Shown piece by piece: positions 1-6,985 of a stretch of 64,000 nucleotides of DNA (its first letter is position 1; each line of letters opens with the position of its first letter). Under the pieces are notes generated by a model. It worked only from the letters and a program-made list of their open reading frames with translations, ran no database searches and was not told the origin of the DNA. Position numbers and translations under genes: made by a program. This DNA is from Bacterioplanoides pacificum (GTDB taxonomy: Bacteria; Pseudomonadota; Gammaproteobacteria; Pseudomonadales; Oceanobacteraceae), in assembly GCF_042648445.1 (NCBI RefSeq), contig NZ_JBHRYB010000005.1, positions 1-64,000 of the forward strand, read 5' to 3'.

Positions 1-67
1 GATCTTCCTGAGTTTTAATGCCTTTGGCGGCTTCGAGTGCAAAGGCTTCAAGGTCTTTCTTGTTCAT
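1..67 (-). mobile_element. IS256-family transposase, N-terminal fragment (runs off the window)
   Basis: Only the first 22 codons are present; the ATG is at 67 on the minus strand and the gene continues off the left edge. The visible N-terminus (MNKKDLEAFALEAAKGIKTQ) resembles the start of IS256/mutator-family transposases, which begin with a short acidic/basic helix before the conserved TVETALNAE-type region. That conserved core lies outside the window, so the family call rests on the first residues plus the terminal repeat just upstream. Its orientation places the element's 5' end at about 68-125, next to the cassette genes. Confidence 0.6.
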
Positions 68-125
68 AACTGCTTATCCTGATGGTTAGGGGATGATAAG
101 CAGTTACACAGTTTTATCTACAGTC
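68..125. repeat. Probable IS256-type terminal region with 11-bp inverted repeat
   Basis: AACTGCTTATC at 68-78 is repeated in perfect inverted form as GATAAGCAGTT at 95-105 with a 16-nt loop, immediately upstream of the transposase start. The AGCAGTTACACAGTTTTATC stretch that follows (100-119) looks like an IS256-family terminus. The exact outer end is inferred, because the other end and the target duplication are outside the window. Confidence 0.45.
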
Positions 126-599
126 TCAACCTGGCAAAAAGCTACGCATTTAACAACATCTCAGGGCGAGCTTCTTAAAACAGAAGATTACTCTCTAAAC
201 TTCATATTCGAAGATGCCTTTGATGATTACTATTACGAATTTCTAGAGTCAAAGTTACCGTATATTTTTCTGTATATCACACAAGTTACACTAGAATCGT
301 TTAACCGTATCCAATCGACAAACGAAAAAACCATATCTCATCTAATTCTTACAATGATGGGATGTTATGAATCACTATTTTTGGATGGCAGAAGCTTAAC
401 TATAAGCCGTATGCTGCAAAAGCAGCTAGGCGACTTTCTCAGTTGCATTCATTGCGAATCCAAACTAAAGATCAAAAAGGCTAATGCCGCGGAGCTGTAT
501 TTACATGAGGCTTTTATTTGTGAAAGCTGTGGATTGCGGTCGGAGCTTCCACTGTATTGGCTGCTGGCTAAGGCAAAAATGACATTAACGAAGTCTTAG
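93..599 (+). CDS. Hypothetical cassette protein with a CxxC/CxxC zinc-ribbon-like tail; 5' end probably replaced by the IS
   Basis: An open frame of 168 codons. I do not recognise the family. Residues about 115-147 hold two cysteine pairs (CIHC and CESC) that could form a small zinc ribbon; the rest is acidic/aromatic with no clear membrane segment. The first ATG lies inside the IS terminal repeat, so roughly the first 10 codons appear to be IS-derived and the native start was probably lost. No good ribosome binding site precedes the ATG. Codon use is AT-richer than the core genes to the right. The gene ends 11 bp before an attC site, the position expected for an integron gene cassette. Confidence 0.5.
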   Translation: MISSYTVLSTVSTWQKATHLTTSQGELLKTEDYSLNFIFEDAFDDYYYEFLESKLPYIFLYITQVTLESFNRIQSTNEKTISHLILTMMGCYESLFLDGRSLTISRMLQKQLGDFLSCIHCESKLKIKKANAAELYLHEAFICESCGLRSELPLYWLLAKAKMTLTKS

Positions 600-609
600 C
601 GAGTAAGGC

Positions 610-662
610 TTCTAACAAGCAAAGGCAGCGGATGCTACGCACCGCTGCTTTGGGCGTTATAT
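610..662 (+). other. attC recombination site of an integron gene cassette
   Basis: TCTAACAA at 611-618 acts as the R''-like box and GCGTTAT at 654-660 as the R'-like box. Between them CAAAGGCAGCGG (620-631) pairs with CCGCTGCTTTG (642-652), leaving one unpaired G in the upstream arm. A single extrahelical base of this sort is characteristic of folded attC sites recognised by integron integrases. The box sequences only approximate the RYYYAAC/GTTRRRY consensus. The site lies between two genes on the same strand, as in a cassette array. Confidence 0.75.
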
Positions 663-683
663 TTTCTTAGAGATTGGAGTTCT

Positions 684-1064
684 ATGTTAAACGATCATGG
701 TTACGAAGGAGCCGATTGGGATAAGGCTAAGGAGCAGGCAAAGGATGTTTTAGTGGGGGTCGCTCTTAGAAAGGGGCGTATTGCTTACTCCGAATTGGCG
801 GCTCAAATTAGTGCAATTGCCATTGAGGCGCACGATCCAAGAATGTTCCATATGCTAGGTGAGATTAGCTCTGAGGAAGATGCAGAAGGTCGAGGGATGT
901 TGACTGCGATTGTAGTTCATAAATCCGGGGATATGCAGCCTGGGCCAGGCTTCTTCGAATTGGCCCAGTCGTTAGGTAGAGATACGTCTGACACATTATC
1001 TTGCTGGGTTGATGAATTTAACTTTGTTCACGATTATTGGGCTAATCGCGCAAGCAAAACCTAA
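684..1064 (+). CDS. Hypothetical gene-cassette protein
   Basis: A complete 126-codon gene starting at ATG 684, with a GGAG-type ribosome binding site at 676-679. The product is soluble, acidic and without a signal peptide; I do not recognise a named domain. The acidic core (residues about 58-70) and a C-terminal aromatic stretch (WVDEFNFVHDYWANR) suggest a small globular protein. It begins 21 bp after the attC of the preceding cassette and ends next to a second CCTAACAAGC box, so it occupies a whole integron cassette. No integrase gene is visible; one could lie to the left of the window. Confidence 0.65.
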   Translation: MLNDHGYEGADWDKAKEQAKDVLVGVALRKGRIAYSELAAQISAIAIEAHDPRMFHMLGEISSEEDAEGRGMLTAIVVHKSGDMQPGPGFFELAQSLGRDTSDTLSCWVDEFNFVHDYWANRASKT

Positions 1065-1140
1065 CAAGCGACTGTGATTCAATCCTGAACCTCCCCCGCT
1101 TTAACGGACACCAGCGCCAAACTGACGAGGTGTCCAATAC
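1062..1140. other. Truncated attC followed by a possible IS3-type end
   Basis: CCTAACAAGC at 1061-1070 looks like the first half of an attC, but no matching downstream arm or GTTAG box follows. From 1086 the sequence reads TGAACCTCCCC, similar to the termini of IS3-group elements, and a 7-bp inverted repeat GGACACC (1106-1112)/GGTGTCC (1129-1135) follows. No transposase remains. The cassette array seems to have been cut here, marking the junction between accessory and core DNA. Confidence 0.35.
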
Positions 1141-1158
1141 CCAAATGCAACAAGCCCA

Positions 1159-2400
1159 TTAACGCTGTTGTATCAGCCGCCGGGTAACCTGTTGTTTAAA
1201 CGGCTTGAGGTTGTTGCCGATCCGTAACGCCGCTTTACGGGCCACTTTGGCCAGTGGGTTGTCGTTGGTAAACAAGCGCACCACCAGGTTGGTGCCTTCA
1301 TACACCGGCTGGCTTAGCAGCTTATGCTGCATTTCGTATTGCAGTAATAACGATCGTGAAGCGATGTCTTTGCCTTGTTGATGTGCTTTGATGATCAGCC
1401 CGGCCAGGGTATCGGCGGAGCGTAAGCCGAGGTTATAGCCGTGGGCCGTCACCGGATGCATTCCCACCGCAGCATCACCCACCAGAGCAAAACGGCGGCC
1501 CACAAACCGTTGTGACATCACCCCTACCAGCGGGTAGCTGTAACGTTCACTGATTAATGTCATTTTACCCAGCCGGTAACCGATCATGGCTTCTGCTTCG
1601 CGGGCAAATATCTCCGCATCAAGGTTCTGTAATTCCTGGGCACGGCTGGCGGGTGTGGTAATGACAATGGACGATTGTTTCGGCCCGAGTGGCAAAATGG
1701 CGCAGGTGCGCCCGTAAAAGAAACATTCGCGCGCGGTATGCTGATGGTCGTGCTGGTGTTCCATATTGCACACCATCATCACCCGGCCATAATCTTTCAT
1801 ACGGGCGCTGATCCCCATCATACGCCGGGCAGCGGAGAAACGGCTGTCGGCTGCAACAATCAGGCTGGCGCGCAGGCTGGCGGGCCCCTGGGGTGTTTGC
1901 AGTTCAACCACACCATCGGCAGCGTTGCTGTGTACTGCGGTGACACGGGTTTCGGTTAATAGTTGGATCGTATCGTGTTGTTGCAGCTGCTGATACAGGG
2001 CCGCACGAATACGGTGATTAGCGACCAGGTAGCCTAACGGTGCATCGGCATCGTCGTTGCGCTCAAAATGCAGCGCATAGGGGGAATCGCCATCCACCAC
2101 CTGGGCGTCTTTTAACGGGTGAACCTGGTCGGCGGGAAAACGCTGCCAGACGCCCAGCTGTTGCAGGATCGCGCGCGATTCATGGTTCATGGCAATATCC
2201 CGTCCGTCCATCGCCGGTTCGGCAATCGAGGCCCGTGACTGCTGGTCGATCAGGGTGATGTTCAGTCCGGAGCCGGCCAGGCATAACGCCAGGCTGAGGC
2301 CAGCCGGGCCGGCGCCAATAATGGCAATATCGCTGTACAACGCCGCAGGCGCTGTTGTTGGTATCTGCGTCACTGATCCTCTCCACTGCGGCGACAACAT
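1159..2400 (-). CDS. ubiM: FAD-dependent aromatic-ring hydroxylase of the UbiH/UbiF/Coq6 group, UbiM-like
   Basis: The 413-residue protein has an N-terminal dinucleotide-binding Rossmann motif (IIGAGPAGLSLAL, residues about 27-39), a DGRDIAM segment near 65-71, and the second FAD motif GDAAVGMHPVTAHGYNLGL near residue 310. These are hallmarks of ubiquinone-ring flavin monooxygenases, and the HPVTAHG variant is what I associate with UbiM. Enzymes of this group hydroxylate the ubiquinone ring using NAD(P)H and O2 at the inner membrane. It stands alone and is divergent from the next gene. UbiH or UbiF cannot be excluded without phylogeny. Confidence 0.65.
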   Translation of the reverse strand: MLSPQWRGSVTQIPTTAPAALYSDIAIIGAGPAGLSLALCLAGSGLNITLIDQQSRASIAEPAMDGRDIAMNHESRAILQQLGVWQRFPADQVHPLKDAQVVDGDSPYALHFERNDDADAPLGYLVANHRIRAALYQQLQQHDTIQLLTETRVTAVHSNAADGVVELQTPQGPASLRASLIVAADSRFSAARRMMGISARMKDYGRVMMVCNMEHQHDHQHTARECFFYGRTCAILPLGPKQSSIVITTPASRAQELQNLDAEIFAREAEAMIGYRLGKMTLISERYSYPLVGVMSQRFVGRRFALVGDAAVGMHPVTAHGYNLGLRSADTLAGLIIKAHQQGKDIASRSLLLQYEMQHKLLSQPVYEGTNLVVRLFTNDNPLAKVARKAALRIGNNLKPFKQQVTRRLIQQR

Positions 2401-2468
2401 GTAATCCGTTGTGCAGGCTAGCAGTTCGGAAAAAACAAAACCTGACCTCGGTCATGGTTGCCGGGTGG

Positions 2469-2497
2469 TTCTGTCTGCCGGATAAGCCCGTTATACT
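2469..2497 (+). promoter_or_regulatory. Candidate sigma-70 promoter for the VC0807-like gene
   Basis: A good -10 (TATACT, 2492-2497) lies 33 bp before the chosen ATG. The -35 is weak (TTCTGT, 2469-2474, 17-bp spacer). Its position between divergent genes supports a promoter here. Confidence 0.35.
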
Positions 2498-2529
2498 GGC
2501 GGCAATTCTATCTTCTGTTAGGAAAAACC

Positions 2530-3228
2530 ATGACAGCTTCTGGTGCTCATAAGCCCAACCACAGCTTCTTCAGCAATCTGCTGTTTAATATTGTTATTCC
2601 CACTCTGATTCTGACCAAAGCCAGTGGCGACGATATGCTCGGCCCCACGCTGGGGGTCGTCTGCGCGCTGGCCTTTCCACTGGCGTTTGGCTTATGGGAT
2701 TTACGTGCGGCCGGTAAGGTCAATGTGTTTTCGGTATTAGGGATCGTCAGTGTGTTATTAACCGGCGGCATCAGTTTGCTGAAATTACCGCCGGAATACA
2801 TTGCCATTAAAGAAGCGCTGATCCCGGGTCTGATTGGTATTGGTGTATTACTGACGCTGAACACCAAATATTCACTGATTCGTCTGATTATTCTCAATGA
2901 AGAAATTCTCGACGTCGCCCGGTTAAAACAGCTGGTGGCGGAACGCGGCCAGCAGCAGACCTTTGATGCCAGCCTTAATGTCGCCAATAAAATTGTCGCG
3001 GCGTCGTTCTTTTTATCCTCAGCACTGAATTACGGCCTGGCGCGCTACATCGTTACCAGCCCGGCCGGTACCCCCGAATACAACGAGCAACTGGGCACCA
3101 TGACGGCACTGAGTTATCCGGTGATTGTGTTACCCAGTATGATCGTCCTGGGCATCGCGATCTGGTATCTATTTAAGCAGGTACGCCAGTCCACCGGTCA
3201 GGGGCTGGAAGATTTTATGTATAAATAA
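2530..3228 (+). CDS. VC0807-family multi-spanning membrane protein
   Basis: I start this gene at ATG 2530 because an AGGA ribosome site precedes it; an upstream ATG at 2458 would lie before the likely -10 box. The 232-residue product is very hydrophobic, with about six predicted membrane helices (for example residues 17-26, 38-60, 70-85, 97-112, 150-170, 200-220). It matches the pattern of the VC0807 family of inner-membrane proteins, which have no firmly established role. No enzymatic motif is visible. The gene is convergent with the decarboxylase and separated from it by a strong hairpin. Confidence 0.6.
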   Translation: MTASGAHKPNHSFFSNLLFNIVIPTLILTKASGDDMLGPTLGVVCALAFPLAFGLWDLRAAGKVNVFSVLGIVSVLLTGGISLLKLPPEYIAIKEALIPGLIGIGVLLTLNTKYSLIRLIILNEEILDVARLKQLVAERGQQQTFDASLNVANKIVAASFFLSSALNYGLARYIVTSPAGTPEYNEQLGTMTALSYPVIVLPSMIVLGIAIWYLFKQVRQSTGQGLEDFMYK

Positions 3229-3269
3229 CGCCGCTCGCTGCTACGTCTTATCAGACGACGTGCACAAGC

Positions 3270-3300
3270 TGATCAGTACGCCGGGGTGGCGCACTGATCA
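3270..3300. terminator. Hairpin between convergent genes
   Basis: TGATCAGT at 3270-3277 pairs with ACTGATCA at 3293-3300, and an inner CGCC/GGCG pair extends the stem. There is no T-run on either side, so it is not a classical intrinsic terminator, but it lies where one is expected between convergent genes. Confidence 0.4.
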
Positions 3301-3326
3301 TGGCAGGCGGGTGATGGCAGGAAAGA

Positions 3327-4490
3327 TCAGATGCAGTAGGAAGCCAACGGCGGGAAACCGTTAAACTCCACCGCGCTGTAGGTGGTGGTATAGGCACCGG
3401 TGGAGAACCAGTACAGACGGTCGCCACTGGCCAGATTCAGTGGCAGTTCGTATTTGTGGTTTTCGTAGAGAATATCGGCGCTGTCGCAGGTTGGGCCGGC
3501 CAACACCACTTCTTCTACTTCCCCTTGTTTCTCAATAAACAACGGATATTTAATCGCTTCATCCATGGTTTCGATCAAGCCACCAAATTTACCGATGTCG
3601 GTATACACCCAGCGGTGTAAGCTGTTGCGGTCTTTCCGGCTGACCAGTACCACTTCGCTGACCAGCAACCCGGCATTGGCCGCCAGTGAACGTCCGGGTT
3701 CGAGAATGATTTCCGGAAAGTCTTCGCCGAAGTCTTCGCTCAGAAAGCGCTTAATTTCTTCAGCGTACGTTTCCAGCTCATTGGTGCGGCTCAGGTAATT
3801 GGCCGGGAAACCACCGCCGAGGTTAATCATTTTCAGCGTCAGGTTATCTTCCTGCTGCAAGCGTTCAAAAATCACTTTCACTTTAGCAATGGCCGCATCC
3901 CAGGCACCGATATCACGCTGCTGCGAGCCGACGTGAAACGATAAACCGTACGGCTGCAGGCCCAGCTCCCGTGCCAGTAAACACAAATCAATGGCCATGT
4001 CGGTTTGGCAGCCAAACTTACGCGATAACGGCCAATCGGCGGTGTGTGAACCGTCGGTCAGGATGCGGATAAACACCCGGGCGCCCGGAGCCGCTTTGGC
4101 AATATTACGCAGGTCGTCTTCCGAATCGCTGGCAAACAGGGTTACACCTTGCTCATGGAAGTAGCGAATGTCTGCCGCTTTTTTAATGGTGTTGCCGTAA
4201 CTGATGCGGTCGCCACTGACACCCAGCGCCAGCACTTTATCCAGCTCGTAACGCGACGCCACATCAAAACAGCAACCGGCATCGCGCAGAATTTCCAGCA
4301 ACTCCACCATCGGGTTAGCCTTAATGGCGTAATACACCTTGGCGTAGGGGAAATTGTGCTGCAGCGCATTCAGCTGTTTGCGGAAAATCTGCCGGTCGAC
4401 TACCAGGCACGGGGTTTCCTTGCTGTCGGCAAATGCCTTCAGACGGGCATAGGCGTCGGCTTCGTAAAAATCGCTTGGTGACGTCACCAT
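3327..4490 (-). CDS. speC: Type III-fold PLP-dependent ornithine/lysine decarboxylase
   Basis: I start at ATG 4490, preceded by a strong AAGGAGGT site; a longer upstream frame begins in apparent leader sequence. The 387-residue protein has the alanine-racemase-type barrel seen in eukaryote-like decarboxylases: the PLP lysine in YYAIKANP (K57), a HVGSQ segment, the glycine loop LGGGFP, EPGRS for phosphate binding, and the active-site cysteine of CDSADI in the C-terminal barrel. Such enzymes decarboxylate ornithine to putrescine, or lysine to cadaverine, in polyamine synthesis. Ornithine versus lysine preference cannot be read with certainty. The symbol follows Pseudomonas usage; it is not homologous to E. 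coli SpeC. Confidence 0.85.
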   Translation of the reverse strand: MVTSPSDFYEADAYARLKAFADSKETPCLVVDRQIFRKQLNALQHNFPYAKVYYAIKANPMVELLEILRDAGCCFDVASRYELDKVLALGVSGDRISYGNTIKKAADIRYFHEQGVTLFASDSEDDLRNIAKAAPGARVFIRILTDGSHTADWPLSRKFGCQTDMAIDLCLLARELGLQPYGLSFHVGSQQRDIGAWDAAIAKVKVIFERLQQEDNLTLKMINLGGGFPANYLSRTNELETYAEEIKRFLSEDFGEDFPEIILEPGRSLAANAGLLVSEVVLVSRKDRNSLHRWVYTDIGKFGGLIETMDEAIKYPLFIEKQGEVEEVVLAGPTCDSADILYENHKYELPLNLASGDRLYWFSTGAYTTTYSAVEFNGFPPLASYCI

Positions 4491-4819
4491 CAGGCTCGCT
4501 ACCTCCTTGTGGTAGTGATCAAAAGAGCGGCGCAAAGATAGGCTTTTGCCGGCCGGAGTACAGTGATATTTTTTATTCTTAACGATCAGATTTTTTCGCT
4601 TAACGCAGAGTGGTTTCTGGCATGTTTTTCTCCGCCGGCTAAGCCTGGCCGGGGCTGATGTCATCGGGGATCGTGTTGTTGGGGATCGTGTTGTCGGAGA
4701 TGGCGTGCTATCGCTTTGCTCTGCGATTAATGCCAGAATTAATCACTAATGTCCGGTTACCATCCCAGGCCGAGGTTAATAACGCCCTGTGTGCCGTACC
4801 GGCGTAATAAACAGGATTT
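4491..4819. other. Intergenic region between speC and the DUF4124 gene
   Basis: This 329-bp stretch holds the likely 5' leader of the divergent decarboxylase gene and a 15-bp tandem duplication (GGGGATCGTGTTGTT at 4666-4680, then the same with one change at 4681-4695). I see no gene, and no riboswitch I can name. Confidence 0.5.
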
Positions 4820-5308
4820 ATGAGGGTGAGTGTGATGTTAAGGATTAACAGCGTGTTGCTGGTGGTGTGTTTTATGTTGCCGCAGGCAGAGTTACAGGCT
4901 CAGGTTTATAAGTGGGTTGATGAGCAGGGCAAAGTACATTTCAGTGATCAGCCACCACGCGAGAATAATGCCGCTGAGATGGAAAAAGTTGACATAAAAA
5001 CCCGGCCGATAAGTGGCGATCAGCCTGCTCCTTCGGCTGAACAGCGGCGTCAGCGGCAGCAACAGCTGTTAAAAACCATGGCGGAAGATCGTCAGGCGCT
5101 GGAGCAGCAGCGTGAAGAAAAACGCCAGGCAAAAAAGAAACAACAGGCCGTATGTGCGCGGCTGAAAAAGCGTAAAGAAAAAGCCCTGTGGGCCACCCAT
5201 TTTTACCATGTGAATGAACAGGGAGAGCGGGTGTACGACGATGAAAAAACCGCCGAGGGAAAACGTCAGGCGGCCATCGACGCTTATCAGAAAGAATGTG
5301 GAGGCTGA
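4820..5308 (+). CDS. Secreted DUF4124-domain protein with basic coiled-coil
   Basis: The 162-residue product has an N-terminal signal peptide (hydrophobic core LLVVCFMLPQA, cleavage probably after LQA), then the short DUF4124 module (VYKWVDEQGKVHFSDQPP, residues about 30-47). A glutamine/lysine-rich helical stretch (residues 73-120) is probably coiled coil. DUF4124 proteins are envelope proteins of unknown role. Two starts are possible, ATG 4820 or ATG 4835, the latter with a GAGGG site. The next gene starts 1 bp after the stop, suggesting translational coupling. Two other proteins in this window carry the same module (48454 and 49633). Confidence 0.7.
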   Translation: MRVSVMLRINSVLLVVCFMLPQAELQAQVYKWVDEQGKVHFSDQPPRENNAAEMEKVDIKTRPISGDQPAPSAEQRRQRQQQLLKTMAEDRQALEQQREEKRQAKKKQQAVCARLKKRKEKALWATHFYHVNEQGERVYDDEKTAEGKRQAAIDAYQKECGG

Positions 5309-5309
5309 A

Positions 5310-6179
5310 GTGACAGATGCGATGGCGACGGCAAACAGCGGCGCCAGTAAAATTTCCACCTCACGACTGGCGCGGCTGGCGAATATCGACAGCCGGCTGT
5401 TATTTGAGCGTTTGTTAGCGCGGCAATGGATTGTACGTGAGCAACAGGATGGCAAAAACAGTTACCGGCTGACGGCAAAGGGCGAATTTGAAGGCGGCGA
5501 ATATCAGACGTCTGATAAATTCGGCACTTACATCGTCTGGCCGCCAGAGCTGTTGCAGCACCGCTTATTCACCGGGCTGGAAGAAAAACGCCTGACGGCA
5601 ACCACGCTGGGTAAAGCCAGTGGCGTGCCGGGCAGGCTGATTAATCTGTTATTGCAGCAGCTGGGCTGGTTGCGTTCGGTTGCCACTGGCTGGCAGGTGA
5701 CGGAGCGTGGACAGCGCCGCGGTGGTGAAACGCGGGAAACCAAAGACGGCGCCAGTTACGTCAGCTGGCCCGGCGCTCTGCAGGAGGATCAGTACTGGCA
5801 GCAGGCACTGGCGCAACTGGACCAGCAGGTCGGGTTACCCCGGGCACTGGATGGCCGCCTGGTAGACGATTGTGGTGAGCGGCTGATCAGCAACTGGTTG
5901 TATCTGCAACGGGTACACTTTGCTCAGCAATGGCCGCTGTCGGAGGGGGTAGTAGACTTTTATTTGCCGGATATTGAGCTGGTTATTCTGTATTGGGGGA
6001 ATCGTCAGCAGGATAAAACCGCCACCGCGTTGCAGCACAAGCTGACGCGGGCGGAGGCACTCAGCCGCGCAGGTTATGTCGTGCTCGAATTAACGCCGGT
6101 GGCGCTGGAGGAGCTGGATAAACGCCTGACCCGGGAATTACAGAAGGCCGGTCTGCGTCTCAGCGGGTTACCCGGCTGA
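5310..6179 (+). CDS. Duplicated winged-helix-like modules with a C-terminal restriction-endonuclease-like domain
   Basis: I choose GTG 5310, 5 nt after GGAGG and just past the previous stop; ATG 5322 is the alternative. The 289-residue protein has two similar N-terminal modules of about 70 residues. Each ends in a shared pattern: TAKGEFEGGEY...GTYIVWPPEL, then TERGQRRGGET...ASYVSWPGAL. The C-terminal part (VVDFYLPD...VILYWGN...LTRAEALSRAGYVVLELTP) resembles PD-(D/E)XK-type domains that read VDFYxP...IExWG. The position where a catalytic glutamate is usual is occupied by leucine (ILYWG), so activity is doubtful. Function is unknown. It is probably co-transcribed with the upstream DUF4124 gene. 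Confidence 0.6.
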   Translation: MTDAMATANSGASKISTSRLARLANIDSRLLFERLLARQWIVREQQDGKNSYRLTAKGEFEGGEYQTSDKFGTYIVWPPELLQHRLFTGLEEKRLTATTLGKASGVPGRLINLLLQQLGWLRSVATGWQVTERGQRRGGETRETKDGASYVSWPGALQEDQYWQQALAQLDQQVGLPRALDGRLVDDCGERLISNWLYLQRVHFAQQWPLSEGVVDFYLPDIELVILYWGNRQQDKTATALQHKLTRAEALSRAGYVVLELTPVALEELDKRLTRELQKAGLRLSGLPG

Positions 6180-6985
6180 TCCTGAACCATGGTTTTGATA
6201 AAGCCCTAAGTATCTGATTTTTCTTGTAAATAATTCTGATCAAAATAACGCCAATCTGTCAGCAGCAGCGTAGTCAGTGCTCTGAAGCGGATTATTAAAG
6301 TGGTTATCCAGAGGGATATCCACAGAATCTGTGTAAAACCCGGAAGTGTCAGGTTTCAGCGTGCGAGGCCGTTTGCTGTTGGGTTATGGCATAAATCCTT
6401 TGTTTTTGTGTGGTTTTTGCGGCATTAAGGTGTATGACAGTGCCTGTCCTGGTTGTTATGCACATTGTTTGTGCAGCCTGCTGAGATTGGCAAAATTTGC
6501 CCCATTATTTTCCGAAAATAGTATTGATTTTTATAAGTCTTTGAAAAATAAAGAAAAAATAAACTGTCCAAAAAATGAACAATTTGTCTGGGGGCTATAA
6601 AACATGCGCGTTGGGGCGGGTTTTTAAAGTGTTATGCACTTTGTTATCCACAGAATCTGTGGGCAACCCTGAACTGTGAATTTCCCTCTCAGCCATGGGT
6701 ATGAAGCCAGCGGTCGATAAAATAACCCGTGTGAATGTCAAGCGCCAAAAGCCGACAATTTTACGGTTATTAACAGCAATGGCTTGTGTAAAAAAGGTGT
6801 CAGAATTTTTTGACGCAGCCGGATGCTTTATCAGGCACCTGTTTAAGTAATTGAAAAGTTTATACTTTTTTTTGGCGTGAAATAACACCAGCACAGCGCA
6901 AAGCCAGCAGGGCTGTGGCTTTGCGGCCTTCATTCAGACTTTATCCAGTAAATTATCCACAGATTGTTTGTAAAGACGTTGCTGG
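6180..6985. other. 806-bp gene-free region with paired DnaA-box-like motifs
   Basis: I find no convincing gene here. The + strand carries three perfect TTATNCACA boxes (6456-6464, 6644-6652, 6953-6961) and four one-mismatch or TTATCCAG variants (6304-6312, 6316-6324, 6632-6640, 6941-6949). Six of them form three pairs offset by exactly 12 bp. Two boxes lie in a shared palindrome CACAGAATCTGTG (6321-6333 and 6649-6661, extending to CCACAGAATCTGTGG at 6648-6662). A very A/T-rich stretch lies at about 6500-6600. The layout resembles a DnaA-binding locus such as datA/DARS or an origin, but the neighbouring genes are not those of a typical oriC. Confidence 0.5.

Noticed and set aside
1675..2455. 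Several overlapping frames opposite to the UbiM-like gene
   Set aside because: They are antisense shadows of a well-supported gene with no start signals or domain content.
4591..4620. Seven-codon frame MPETTLR upstream of the decarboxylase gene, a possible leader peptide like that of speF
   Set aside because: Too short to distinguish from chance, no similarity to the SpeFL leader, no clear ribosome site or terminator/antiterminator fold.
4666..4695. 15-bp tandem duplication upstream of the DUF4124 gene as a CRISPR-like or regulatory array
   Set aside because: Only two adjacent units without spacers; most likely simple slippage.
6346..6933. Two open frames (6346-6600 plus strand, 6595-6933 minus strand) in the DnaA-box region
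   Set aside because: No ribosome binding sites, compositionally odd translations, no recognisable domains, and they cover the repeated motifs. I treat the region as non-coding.
6300..6965. Calling the DnaA-box cluster the chromosomal oriC
   Set aside because: None of dnaA, dnaN, rpmH, mnmG or parAB is in the window, and all boxes point in one direction. Left as a DnaA-box-like cluster.
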